DNA from: Phorcus lineatus
Taxonomy: Eukaryota; Mollusca; Gastropoda; Trochida; Trochidae
Direction of reading: 5' to 3'
DNA: 64,000 bases
NCBI GenBank assembly: GCA_921293015.1
Contig: OV121082.1
Location: 50,426,971 to 50,490,970, forward strand
How positions within the stretch are numbered: position 1 is the first letter of the stretch; every line of letters begins with the position of its first letter. The notes under the pieces were generated by a model. That model was not told the origin of the DNA, did no database searches, and worked only from the letters and a program-made list of their open reading frames with translations. A program made the position numbers and the translations under genes. Shown here in pieces: positions 25,801 through 38,004 of the stretch.

Positions 25801-28800
25801 TTTGGTATCTATGACATTTCTGTGTTAAATGGTCTGGGGACAAATTTTTAATTCATTCACATAAGATCTATATAGGCCCATGATCTCTGACATTAGCAAT
25901 TACATCATTTTACACTAACATTCTGTCCCTAAAAAAACATAACTACAACATAATGATGTCAAAACAGAAAGAAGGAAAAGGAGCCTAAAATAAATGGTAT
26001 TTATAGACGATGATTTTGAAAAGGTTGTGATTTGTGCTGGAATAAATCAAAGATAATAACATCATAAGCTGCAGCCTGTGCTAAACTAGTTTCCTTTATA
26101 TGCCAGAAAGATGATCTGCTATCACTGCCCGACCCTGAGGAGGCTGCGGAGACACTACGGGAGTGTCTGGAGCAAGCTATGCAGGTCCTAAGGGACAAGG
26201 GGCAGTTCGGCAGGAAGACCATAGACTTCTACAAGTGGTCAAGTGAGTGGCATTGCATACCAGGGTTAGATACTTAGGTATCATGAAACATTTGAGCTAA
26301 ACTCGTTTCTTTTAAGGTCAGCGTTTGTTTTTGCTTGTGCATTTAAATCACCTTCATTTCTTTATATAAGAACGACATTTTCATCTTCCTGGCTACGAGT
26401 TTAAAAGGGAATTCGACTTAAACTGAAAATAGCATTGGCTGAGCAAAAACTGTCCTCGGAAAAATTTTGACTACCGAGCTCATTTATCTAAGTATATGTT
26501 TTGTTTTGCTTACATTTACATCTTTTGTAATAAATCCAGGTGGTTTTTGTATTGCTCCCTATCAAACTTTTAGCATTCATTCAAATGCATATTGGTCAAG
26601 ATTAATTCAACAATGGCAGCATAACTAAATCCCATAAATTTGTTGTTGTTACATATTTGGTCTTCACTTCATCTATAAAATGAAGATAGTGACTTATATA
26701 CTTGTATAAGTTCTGATTTATATTTGAAATGCTTATGTTTAAGTGTGTGCAAAGGAGGTAGAGACTGGGTTTGGTGGTTGCAAGGCACCAGGGGATGAAT
26801 TGCTATGTTTCATGAAGGAAAAGAATGAAAATGATGATCATGATACCGGCTTTTCTCATCTCAACACAATAATCACTCGCTACTTTGAAAACAACAACTG
26901 CTTCGGAAACGTTGTGACGATTTATCGTGGGAAGAAATCTCTCAATTACATGAGAAAACTCTGTGATACATTTCTCATCCATGTTATCCGACTGATTGAC
27001 CGAAATCTAGACAAGCAGCAGTTTTACTTGTCAGATCATCTCTCGGAGACTTCAGACCTCATTCAGCATCTGCAACATCAGAAACACCTCCTCAAGTTCT
27101 ATGTAAGTCCAGACAACCAGGAACTGGAGCTTAAGATCAAGGATGCAGTTGAGAACCCGAATTACAAGCGGACATTGGTCATTTGCGGGGATGAAGGCTG
27201 TGGGAGAAGTGCCTTTGCTGCCCATGTTGCTGAGTGTTCTGTGAATTGGGATCCCTCAACAAACACTGTCATCAGATTTATAGGACGGTCTCTGAAGACG
27301 TCTACTCTCTTCCATACACTCATCAGTGTCTGCAAGCAGATTGCCTTCCTGTATGACCAGATTACGAGAATTCCTACCCAGGCAACTCTGGTCGACATCA
27401 TCAGGATCTTCAGAAAGCTGCTGAAAGGTGCATCAGAAGAGGTGGATACAGGTCCCTTAGTGATAATTCTAGATGGCCTTGAGAATGTTTCTGATTTCGA
27501 ACCGCATCATGTGTGGGGGCTGTTGGATGATCTCCCTTTGAGGATTTCTCTTATTTTGACAGTGGAAAGGCAACATCCTCATCTTAAATTACTGAAGGGG
27601 AGCCCTCTAGGTGCAACATACTTCACTATGATGAGTTTGGCTGGAGACGACAGGATGAGTATCATATGTGATATTTTGAAATCTCAGGACAGAAAACTGA
27701 CGGAAGATCAGGTGAATTTAATTGCAAAGCAGTTAAATCACGAGGAGATGCCCCTCACAATCACAGCAACTGCTGCAATAGCAACACACTGGCCATCTCA
27801 CACACTGCCTAATCTATGTGCCCTTGAAACTCCAGTAGAAGCCTTTGAACAATTGATCATTGACATTGAAACTAGTGTTGGTGTCGCATTCACTAAGTAT
27901 GCTCTCTCATTTCTTGCTCTTTCCAGATATGGACTTGGTGACTCAGAATTGTTTCATTTGCTTTTGTCAGAAACTGAACTGCTTAATGAGTTGCAGCAAG
28001 AAAATGAGGACCTCAGTGTTTTGGAGGGGTACCCTTATCAATCACAATTGTGCAAATTTCTGTTGTGGATGAAGCCTGTTATTGATGAAAGGAAAATGGA
28101 AGGAGAATCCCTTTTTGTGATAAGACACAATTCTCTAAAAACTGCAATTAAAAAGCGTTATTTGCAGCCCGAGTTTTCCATAGGCATCCATAAGCAGTTG
28201 GCTTCCTTCTTCCAGTACACACGGTCAGGCGTTCTGCTCACTGCCAAAGAAATAACAGAAGGAGTTGGCTACACACTAGTGAGTCAGAACTGGAGAAATC
28301 TCAGATCAATTCCTTATCACCTCTGTCACTCAAGCGATGACATTCCAGGAATAATGAAAGTGTTGAAAGAAACTGTTCTCCTGAACATGTCATGGGTTAT
28401 CAACGAAATCTACTCTGGATATCTGAATGATTTTCTGCTGGATATGAAATACATCATTGGATGTCTCCAACTAGACGAGGATGTATTTTTGGTGAGGAGA
28501 TTGCTGCTTCTCCTCCGGCCTGTGATAGAAGAGAGTCCATCATCATTGGCGAGCATTGTGTCCCAGTTTCCGGCCCATCACTCCAACCAATTCAACAACT
28601 TCATTGAGCAAGCAAAGGCCTGGATGAAGCAGGTCCACAGCACTATCCTCATTCCTTCTCCATCCAGCGGGTTCTTCAGTGGATCATTCTTCTATGGTAA
28701 TGTTACCAAAGATTCGGAATTCTTCCTTACAAGCAGCGATGGACTTTATCTCGCTTCCTTTTCAAAGGGAAAATGTGAAGCCATTGAACTTGGCACAGGT

Positions 28801-31800
28801 GAATGTCTTGCTTCAATCGATGCTACCCTACAGAAGCCCCATGTGTGGGGTAAATACAATCTGACTGGAATCATGGACAACGCTCTCAAAACCTGGGATA
28901 TACTTGGAGGAAAGCTGTTGAGAAAAGTTCCTCTTGGCATCAATAGGATAACTTGGATGAATGTATTCCAAGATGGCACTGTTTTCTTTGCTTCTGACAA
29001 TCAAATAAAGCGAATGCAAGCTGTCACTGGAACTCCAGCTGTTGTCATCAAAGCGCCACAACAAATCAGGGATGCTGGCATGTCACAGAGAACAATGCCA
29101 ACTATTGCAACACTGCACATACAAACAGAATGGTGTGTAAGGATTTGGGAAACGACTGATCCACAAAACTCTCAATCTATTCCACTAGAAGAGAAACCTT
29201 TTTCCACACATTGTAGTCCGTTCCATATGACCAATGATGGCAAATATGCCGTGGTCCTATATGAGAGAGAGGCAGTGGTGCTGGCAATCCTTGACATCGA
29301 TGTTGAATGCACACTAGGTGTTGACAATGAAGTACTCAACGTTGTAACCTTCACAAGGAGTCACGACCATGTCTTCCTTGCATCAGAGTCAGGAAAGATT
29401 AAAGGATATCTCATGAATTCAGGCACAGATTTATTCACATCCTCTGTGTTTGAAAAAGGAGCCAAGAAATCAAAGAAATCGACTCGTTTGATCTCTGCCA
29501 TGACTACTTCTGAAGACGACCATTTCCTTGTCGTAGGGATGACAACAGGGATGGTGATTGTGATCAATATTCCATCTGGGCAGAGGATTCAGTACATCAC
29601 TTCCCACACAGACCCGATCACTCAGGTATACTACATGACAGATCAGATTCACTTCCAACATCTCATTACTCTGGATAAACAGGGAACAGCCAAGCTATGG
29701 AACCTGCAGAATATATTAAGATTGGCAAGGGAAAAACTCTTTGAGCTAATGTGGGATGAGGATCTAGTAAAGGAAGAATCTGAGAAGATTGACCTGGCTT
29801 CGTACTACAAACTTTATGAAAAGAAAGGCAAAAGTAAAATGTTTCTCAATGGTCCTGATGTATCCGCGTTTTACAATAAGACTGATGTGAATCTATTTAC
29901 TTCTGGGCAGTTCACAAATTCAGGGGGAACAAGCTGGGAGCAGTCAGGGAAGCTGCAGGACTGTCGCCAGGTGACTGCAACATGTGCAGCAGTGGGTCGA
30001 GGTGACATCTTCATCACCTACTCGGACGAGAACAAGCTGGCCTGGTGGGATGTGAGGAGAGAGACCTTGTTATCAGTCCGCAGTGTGGCGCCAGGGGGGA
30101 AGTTCTTCAGACTCAGGTCTGTCTTCTATGACCAGGCAGCTTGTCTGATCACGAAGGACAGTGCCGACAGGGAGACTATTTCAGTGAGTTCGGTTTTAAT
30201 GTGTAAGTTTTCTCTATTTAAGGTTATCTGAAATTATGAATATGCATATAATGTTTTCTTAATGGAAGTGGTCATATATCATCAATAGATTCTTAAAATC
30301 CCTTTTAATTGGTTTTCGAATTCTACATACTTTACCATTCAACCTAAGGGTATATCTTTTAGCTGTTAGGATGTAGTATTTCTTAAGGAGAAAAGTTGAA
30401 ATGAGAAATACTTACGTGTGACCAAAAACAGTGGCTCATTAAAATTACATTAAGCCTGGTAAGCAAAATAGAAAATCATCTTAAAGTTATTTTACAAGTA
30501 TTTAAATAAAATAAAAAGAATAAGTATATGATTTCCGGTGAGATACCGGGATCTATCATTGAAAATAAATTGTGCTATTAGTCACTAGCGACTGATAACA
30601 ACAATGACCTCACGTCATCAAACAATGATCCGAGGTAATGACACGCTCATAACGTCGTGCTGTTGGTTAGGTGACAGGATCTTTCAGGGACCGACTCATG
30701 GTAAATGCGCTTCATAAAATAGGCGTAAATGATTAAATCATAAAAAAATAGAAAATTTTCTTTTCTTGACAAATGCCATGTTCATCTCATCTCGTCAGGT
30801 AGAAAAGTAATATATTATCACTCATGGCTGCGCCATTCATGATGATATAAAGTTTCTACTTCACTCGATGAGATAAACATTGTATTTGTCAAGAAAAGAA
30901 AATATCCTCTACATATTTCAGGTGGTGTATGGCTCAGGGAAGAATAAGAAGTTCATTCAAAGAGAGAAGGTTTTGCGTTGTGATACCAGTGCTGACTTGA
31001 AGAAGATGGCAACTGTGACTGTTTCTAGACAAGGTGAGTGCTATATTTTAAAGTCTTTTTATGTACTTTCAATGAAATCCCTGGGTAAGAAATGTGTATA
31101 AAAATTAATACCTGTTTAAAACAAGCTTATGACAATTGACTTAATGAGTCAAATCTTCTAAGAATTCACTGACAATCAAATTCTGGTGACACATGAGCAA
31201 ATCCTTCCCTAAAGATAGCAATGAACAGTGCTGCCATGTGAGTCCTATTGCTTTCTAACCTCTACCTTTACCAAAACCATTTCTTGTCAGGTTTCAAACT
31301 GACCACTATCGACATCAGCAGCGAGCAAGAACAGCGCTACTACCTCCATCTTGGGACCATGGCAGGAACATTGTCCGTGGACAAGGCTCGGGTCACGCTG
31401 TCCAGAGATCTGACAACTGTGCTTGGCTTCCTCAAGGTATGGATTACCCAGTCATTTCTCTGCTGCAACTAATGATTACAGCCTTAAATCTTTAAAGCTG
31501 TAATTTTTGGTCCACAGAAACAAATGTTTGTGATTTGATATTACATTTATTCTGACTGAGTTTCAATCATACAGAGGTGATATCAAAGTATTAATTTAAA
31601 ATTAATATTCAAGATATAGCACTGATGTATGGCCTACAACTTTACCAAGAGATAACAGTTATGCCCTTTGTTTTCTTGTAATACACTTTTGTCCCAAATG
31701 CTTGATAAGTCTTAACTTAACCAAAGTTGAATGGCCTCCAGGTAGAGGACAGAACTCTGATTATCTGCTGGAACGTTGATGACAAAGAAGGCAGCAACAA

Positions 31801-32921
31801 CCCTAGCCAGCAGGGTACGCCGGCAGTAGGCGGGGGAGCACCACAAGCTCCTCGGGTCTGGAGTGCTGCCTCCTCCAGTGCTGACAGCGTCCAAGGAGAA
31901 GTCAGAACCTTCACCAACATGAAGGATCTCAACATCAAGATTACCAAGTCTCGCTTCTACAACAACCAGGAGGTTCTTCTCGGCAACAGAGAAGGTGACA
32001 TTTACATTCTGGACACCTCCAACCTGAAGATCACCAAAATGTTCACCAGGGAGGGGATTATGGCCTGCAAAGGGATGAATCAATCCCATGCTAAACCTCA
32101 CAGAGCCTCTATCAGAAGCATGTACTTCACGCCGGACTACGAGCACCTGCTAACGCTTGATGCCACTAAGATCTCTGTGTGGAACATGAGGAGGAAGATT
32201 CTGGTGTACGCTCCTGCAGCTGGGGATAAGGTATGTGTCTTGGTAGGAATTAGCGACGTCTACACTCTTAGATATATTAAAATGGAATAATTGTTTTGAA
32301 GGCATATTGAGTTCCTGACATTTTCAACACTGTAATAGGCACGAATATTCAACATAGCTTTGTTCTAGAAGTGTGGTTATGTTTTTTTTATGGCGATAAC
32401 AATCCAATACGACATTTTTTAAGTTGATATTTTCAACTGCTGGCAGAGAAGTTACGAATATGAATAAAAGAATGGTGAAAAACATGGTGTGGTCTATTAT
32501 ACACCTAAAGGTATCAAATATACACAACTCACAGTAACTAAACATTTCAGAGGAAATGGCATTCTTTCTTTTTCATTATCATGATCAAAATTTTCATCGA
32601 CCAAAAAGCATTTAAATCAAATCATTCAATAACATGCATTGTTTGCTTTAGATGGCAAATGCAGTCCTGTCAAAGGAAGGTTGTTTCACGCTGGCAGGGT
32701 TGACGACTGGAATCGTGCGCCTTTGGGCAAACTACCACCGGAAGTTACTTTACTCCTTCCGGATTCCTTCAACTCTTCACCATGTGGCCTTGACCCCTGA
32801 TAATGCAAGGGTTCTCGCCCTTGTTGACGAAAACAGCGGAACACGTGTTGTGGTGTTTGAAACCAAGAATACGGATGATTACATCCTTGACAAGACAGAG
32901 AACGATGCAAAGACAGCCTAA
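22870..32921 (+). CDS. NWD2: NACHT and WD-repeat domain protein, NWD2-like, nine exons
   Basis: Coding exons are 22,870-23,197, 23,684-23,883, 24,453-24,620, 26,107-26,242, 26,744-30,183, 30,922-31,033, 31,291-31,436, 31,742-32,230 and 32,652-32,921. Together they give 5,289 nt, or 1,762 residues plus stop, with all phases compatible; human NWD2 is of similar length. The N-terminal 110 residues are Ser/basic-rich. A DUF4062-type segment follows across exons 1-3, with VRIYLSSTP, CHLVDLRTG, EIEKCRRLSVGPNF and a LLDEYYRLDTN stretch. NACHT is in exon 5, with a P-loop GDEGCGRS (about residues 426-433) and Walker B LVIILDGLENV (about 516). The C-terminal half carries degenerate WD40 blades with endings such as KTWDIL, VRIWETT, AKLWNL, AWWDVR, SVWNMR and VRLWAN. 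NWD proteins are cytosolic STAND-type NTPases with poorly known roles. The Walker A lysine is replaced by arginine. The exact exon 2/3 border (GTG|GTGGGC) is the least certain junction. Confidence 0.88.
24527..25030 (+). repeat. tandem triplication of the 3' half of NWD exon 3
   Basis: The segment starting GTCATCAAG occurs at 24,531 (real exon), 24,699 and 24,863, spaced 168 and 164 bp, and includes exon sequence plus the donor and adjoining intron. Copy 2 has an in-frame stop (AAG TAG) and other damage. Copy 3 stays open for 30 codons (…LLDEYYRLDTNLLPRLYEPA) and ends at a good donor GTGAGT, but a TAG stands directly before it and it lacks the first half of the exon. The extra copies are best read as decayed exon duplications, although copy 3 could still be spliced in from an internal AAGCAG acceptor. 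Confidence 0.85.
25031..26106 (+). other. intron 3 of the NWD gene (3' part)
   Basis: Mostly AT-rich intron. At 25,531-25,746 the minus strand has a 71-codon open frame with protein-like composition (contains KDLVIKVRQGGNHSSVY). I cannot assign it, and it may be a relic of a mobile element. Confidence 0.4.
26744..30183 (+). CDS. NWD2: large NACHT/WD40 exon (exon 5) of the NWD2-like gene
   Basis: This single 3,440-nt exon encodes about residues 278-1,424. It holds the whole NACHT NTPase (P-loop at 27,187-27,210, Walker B near 27,457-27,490), the winged-helix/superhelical linker and most of the WD40 platform from about 28,680 onward. The acceptor TGTTTAAG lies at 26,736-26,743 and the donor TCA|GTGAGT at 30,183/30,184. 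The frame runs past the donor for another 16 codons into the intron. That is ordinary read-through and not the true C-terminus, because three more WD-bearing exons follow in phase. Confidence 0.9.
30755..30903. repeat. 149-bp near-perfect foldback in an NWD intron
   Basis: The arms 30,755-30,805 and 30,853-30,903 are inverted copies (both read ATTTTCTTTTCTTGACAAAT at the outer end). The inner part (TATCACTCATGGC…GCCATTCATGATGATA) also pairs, so the whole unit folds into one hairpin with a tiny loop. Its right end is 18 bp from the start of exon 6. It has the structure of a MITE-like foldback and no coding content. Confidence 0.85.
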
Positions 32922-33319
32922 AAGTTGATGTTTGTACAATGCATATAATTTTCTTGCAGTCAAAATACCTCCTTCAAAATACCCAAACAAATATATTTAC
33001 ATCCATGCAGATTCGTGCATGTAGATGATATTCTCTGCAGAACAATGGCAAACTAATGTTTCGACTGAAACATTAGAATAGTAACCTTCAGTAAGTGTTA
33101 TTGAATTAAGTTCTTGTAAATTGTGAAATACGACTGCTGGTCTTTCCTAAAGAATTTGAAGTTTAGGGACAGTGACGAATTTGTTTGATACTACATGTCA
33201 CGTTTGATTCATGATTCAACGGCAGCAACAAAGGCTTTCATGTAAAGTAGGGCCTCCATGCTTCTATGTATGAATACATATATAAGTGATATCTGAATAC
33301 CATGAAGTTCATGAAGGAA

Positions 33320-33325
33320 AATAAA
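33320..33325 (+). other. candidate polyadenylation signal of the NWD gene
   Basis: This is the first canonical AATAAA after the stop codon at 32,919-32,921, implying a 3' UTR of about 400-430 nt. It was chosen on position only. Confidence 0.4.
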
Positions 33326-33339
33326 CACGCATCAGGTAT

Positions 33340-35354
33340 ATTTGTACAACATACAGGCCTCTTGCACAATGTCATTACATATAGAAGTAGAAGTAGCCGC
33401 AAATAGGTAAGGGTAGTTAATTGTTTTTGGAAGGTGTATATATAAAGGCTTTCTCAAAGGAGACGTAGGGAGCTTCGTTTGCAGCGGTAAAGGGGGGCGA
33501 CACGATGAAAACTTTACTTTTTTTCAAAACGGTTTGAGGCCATACGGAAATGATTTTTATTTGAACACGGCGTCATGGCGTTACCATCATATTATTGTAC
33601 ATATATGCCAAAATGTTCCACTGGAAACTTACACCTCCTATATGAAATCACAGGTAAACCCAGGTAAAGCTCTGTACAAATCATCTATTTTTTTGTATAT
33701 ATGAACAATAAGACTGCTATGTCCTATAGATATGCAGCTTGTTGCTAGTGTTAATGTTAACAGTGTTTTTGAACTGTACAATCGAGACTTCACTGTTAAT
33801 AATAAATATGCCTGAAGAAAAAGAAATGGATTCATTTTGGTCTTGACATCGTTGGTCCTCTTCATATTTTAAACCAAATATGACAGAAGGGTGTTGTTTG
33901 TTCTAAATACATAACCGTTAGGTCCATTGCCATCCAAAGTACGTCTCACCTGACTACACACTGTGGCGGTCAAGACAGCAAATGGAATTTCCCCCGGAAA
34001 GGAATAACCAGTTAAATATGGCGACTTTCTAACTTCCTGGGTTTACGAAGACTGTTGGTATGTTGTGATGACAGACGTTTTCTGCGCAGTTTCAGCATGT
34101 AATTATGAGGTATTCATTCATGGATGTCGACGACAAAGGGTGCTTATACGAGTGGACATGTGAGATGCATTTTCAGAAGCTTGCATAATGCAAAATCATA
34201 CAAAGGAAAAGTAAAAACAGTTAAAGTCCTTGACAATCTGTGGAAATAACTATGTTGGAAGTTACATACTAAAATATCTTTACATGATTAAACATATACA
34301 TGAATGCATACACATAAATACAAACACAAATACTTATTCGTACATATGTAGCATTGAAAGACGTTTTGAATAATTTACTAATTTGTACATATATCTTCCT
34401 CTTTTTTAAAAGTTTGCCAGAGGACATTATTTAACAGATCGAAGCAACCATAAAATGTTCAAAATGTCCTCTATTCAAACAAAAAGGTGAAAACAACAAG
34501 GATTTTAATTTTTATAAAGTAGTTTTCGAACGAATAATAATGCCGCAACACTGTTAAACTAAATTGAGAATAAAGTCGAAATAAACAAAATTGAAAAGTT
34601 TGGTAATTATAAAGATAAGTAAACATGCATCTAGTAATGGGTGACAACTGGTCAAGTTGTATACGTTTTAGGAACTTCAGCTCAGATTTATTGAATTTAG
34701 AATAAAGGCTACAATCGAAGGCAAGAACTTGGTAATCAATACGGACATTTTCATGGATGAGCAACTTCTTCATTCTGTGAAAGCGACGCTTCGGCATAGA
34801 TTCTTATGTTGTTGTCAAAGCAAGTGATACATTAGAAAAAGTTGGATAAAATATATGCATGGATTGGTTTTACAACAAATAGGCTTGATGTACAATGGTT
34901 TGATATGGGATTGAGTAGGCTACTTTGCTGTTTAGATTGAGGAATTGGTAGCAGATAAAGTTATTATAGTTATACATGGCTTGTTTAAATTGTATCCAAT
35001 TTCATTGTTAATCGTCGGGCTACGACGAAAAAGGCGCTTACATCAGATAAAATATAAAATACCAGAAAGAAAACTAATTTGATAGGCCTAAATGGCGAGG
35101 TACCTTTGGAAACTTGGGAAATAATCAATCAAAGATAGGCTACAGCTCTATCATTTAAAAGCTTACACCATTGCAACATTATAGCGTTTCAATGACATGT
35201 CTGATTTAAAACACCATGAACACGTTGTAATGCCTACTGTACATACAGAAAATAGCTATTGAAAATGCAACTTACACACTTAAATAAACGAAAGAAGACT
35301 GCAAAAGAAGATTGAAACAATACGAAAACAATGTTTCTAAACCGTAAAAATTGC
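33340..35354. other. spacer between NWD gene and 7SL RNA gene
   Basis: AT-rich DNA with no supported gene. A 108-codon minus-strand frame at 34,471-34,797 is basic/aromatic-rich, starts in AT-rich DNA and has no splice or domain support. A locally less AT-rich patch at 33,920-34,150 is unexplained. Confidence 0.45.
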
Positions 35355-35652
35355 AAAAGGAATGAGTCCGATTATATTGGACGGGCTACCTCCAGACGCC
35401 TATTCACGGGTGCGATCCCACTACTGCGCGACACGGGGACTTTTGCCTGCTGCATTTCTGCCCTGGGCCGGTGCGTCCCTCCTTAGTCAACCTGGTGGCA
35501 TCAGACTCCTCCAATGTCACCATATTGATGCCGGGCTTAGCGCGGACATCCGATCGACATAGCACGCCTGAAGGCAGAACCCCCGTCCTCAAACCGTTCC
35601 CAAACCAGGCTTCCAAGTAGCAGGATTACAGGAGCACGCCACAACTCCCAGC
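35355..35652 (-). ncRNA. RN7SL: 7SL RNA (signal recognition particle RNA)
   Basis: Read on the minus strand, the 298-nt block aligns by eye along the whole metazoan 7SL RNA. The 5' Alu-domain start is GCTGGGAGTTGTGGCG with CTGTAATCC. The S-domain follows with ATGTCCGCGCTAAGCCCGGC and ATCAATATGG, then the SRP54-binding helix 8 region (CACCAGGTTGACTAAGGAGG and ACCGGCCCAGGGC), a GNRA loop in GCAGAAATGC followed by AGCAGG, and the 3' Alu partner strand with AGTAGTGGGATCGC and GTGAATAGGCG. The 3' end runs into CCTTTT, a Pol III terminator (complement at 35,355-35,360). A TATA-like TAAATAAAAG sits about 25-35 nt upstream of the 5' end. The block is strikingly GC-rich against its surroundings. SRP RNA scaffolds the particle that targets secretory ribosomes to the ER. 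Length and all domains look intact, so I take it as a real gene rather than a pseudogene. Confidence 0.95.
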
Positions 35653-37661
35653 CGACAATACATGGAAAATTTCTTTTATTTATCTTTAGGGCCCTATTTT
35701 TGACTACCATTTGTCTGGAATATGTAGCTAATGTTAGACTTTAACATTCAAAGTTGAACTTTGATTCTCTGGTTATCCGAATAAAGCATTATTTGAGAAA
35801 AATGTACTTCTTTGGACCAACATGACGGAAGTGAGCCTCGTTTCCGATGAACTCGGTTAACTGGACATGAATCAATGAACAGCAAACTGGGGCTTTACAA
35901 GAAAGGGCGCGAAATATAAAAATATAGACCATGTTCTTTGAATATGAGGAATTTTATTTCCAGATACATATATCTATATCATTGTACTTTGTTAAAGAAT
36001 AAATTTTGTTCATCAGCTTTTACCCAAAATATATAAACATGTATAGGACAAATATGTCATGTTTTAAACAAGATGTGGTACCTTGTGATGTTGTTTCAGC
36101 CTTGCATTTTTTTTTCAAATTGATAAAATGTTGTCTACTCATTAGGAATGACTACTTTTCAAAATATTGTTGAACATATAAATGAAAACATTTGAAATTT
36201 TACGTTTCTTATTCTATATGTTTTTGTTGTCACTCCTTTGTGTCGCATGCATGACAATAGCCTACCAAAGCAACTTTTGTGCAGAGGACTGCTAAAAGTA
36301 AACTTTGGCAAAGAGCAGTGTTCCAAATACATATTTGACTTTTCAAGCAATCAGGGCATGTGGTTTGAAAAATAAACCAGCCCTCCTAACATTTGACAAG
36401 CCTTGCAATATGTAGACACAGAAGTTCATCTAAACTCACACAAGTCAGAGAGGCTTGCCGACCTGTATTCCAACAAGCCCCATCTGAAATTAACCAGCAC
36501 ATTGGCTTGCAGGCAGGCAGCTATTTCAAACACTGGCCAGCGAACCTATCTCCCACATTCAAAATGCACTTTTTAAATTCATTTCCTATTTTTCCTTGTA
36601 GCACTTACAGCATGCCAATTCATGTATTAGCACAACATAAATATTCATTTATTACTATATTCATATTATTATTGAAGCTACAAGCCGATCAGTCAACATA
36701 ACTCTGTAAACTACCCACATTCTATTGCAGACAAAGACAAATGGTTAAATAGAATGAGTAATTTTGGCTTCAGTATGTGATAAGGATGTTGTTTGATTTC
36801 CATTGAATATAATACAATTCATCAATTCTTTTGTCGTTAAATATGTTTCAAAATAAACAAAGAAGTTCAAGTCTAATTTATTCATGAATTCAGTGAATGT
36901 TTTACAATATATAACATTGTACAACAAAATGATAGCACATGGTGATCACAAAATACTGATAACAATTTCAAATACACTGATATGATATTCCAATAAATGC
37001 ATGTTTCTATCTTGTATAGTATTGTAGACTACGTAACAAAAGCACCATTCAGAAGATTAAGTTAAAAAATACAGAAATTACTTAATCTTCACAATCTTCG
37101 CAGTGATTTTTATATCTGTGTGGACATGGTTTTGTTGAGCTAATAAGGGAAATTACTACAACACACATTTGATTATATGACCTCTTCTCCTGAAAAAAAA
37201 TGATAATCTCAATTAAAATTTTGAATTTTACATACTATTTAATTTGATGAATAACAAAGTTCATCTTTAGAAAAAAAAATTTCGAGTTGAAATTCACATA
37301 TAGCCCAAAACAAATAGCTGGTTTTAATATCTGCATGAAATTATTATCAAATTTCCCTTTAATATTTGAGCCTAGTAAATTTTGTACATCAGATATTGTG
37401 TCCTTTCATACAGCCCTTTAAATGATTGTTGTCAACACTATGTAGGGATGGGGGTGGGGTTAATGGTCGACTACAGGTCTTATATTCAGACTGGCAAACT
37501 TTGGTTTCAATCTTAAATCTTGCATAAACTCGACCATCCAATCTTCAAAACACTGGGCAGTAGTAAAATGTGAAATGACATTTTGTACAAGAAAGCATAA
37601 GCTTAAAAAGTAATTGTAGTACCTACAAATCTGTTCACCATTTCGCCACTGTAACCTGACC
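35653..37661. other. spacer upstream of the 7SL gene
   Basis: AT-rich, no supported gene. A moderately GC-richer patch at 36,380-36,560 has no phase-compatible exon structure that I can see. Confidence 0.45.
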
Positions 37662-38004
37662 TTACTATTGGATATTTTCATGTCAGAAAATCAAATGATC
37701 TAAATGAAATGAACATGGGATGGATAATTCTAATCAACAGTGATTACAAAGGACTTTAAGTGAGTAAACAGTTTACCATTTGACATTTTCATGTCAGAAA
37801 ATCAAATGATCTAAATGAAATGAACATGGGATGGATAATTCTAATCAACAGTGATTACAAAGGACTTTAAGTGAGTAAACAGTTTACTATTGGTTATTTT
37901 TAAATCAGAAAATTGAATTAGCTAAATGAAATGAACATGGGATGGATAATTCTAATTAACTGTGAGTACGAAGGACATTTAAGTGAGTAAACAGTTTACT
38001 ATTG
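37662..38004. repeat. 111-bp tandem repeat, 3 copies
   Basis: The landmark TCAGAAAATCAAATG-type sequence recurs 111 bp apart (37,683, 37,794, 37,905), with copies 1 and 2 almost identical over the shared unit and copy 3 more diverged. Each unit carries GAACATGGGATGGATAATTC and AGTGAGTAAACAGTTTAC. It lies 3' of the large minus-strand gene. Confidence 0.9.

Noticed and set aside
31712-32146. 144-codon minus-strand frame
   Set aside because: It is the antisense shadow of NWD exon 8, which is phase-linked to its neighbours and carries WD40-like sequence.
34471-34797. 108-codon minus-strand frame
   Set aside because: Composition follows the local AT-rich DNA (Phe/Leu/Lys-rich) and no support was found.
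35362-35616. Short open frames in the GC-rich island
   Set aside because: The sequence is a 7SL RNA gene; the frames are incidental.
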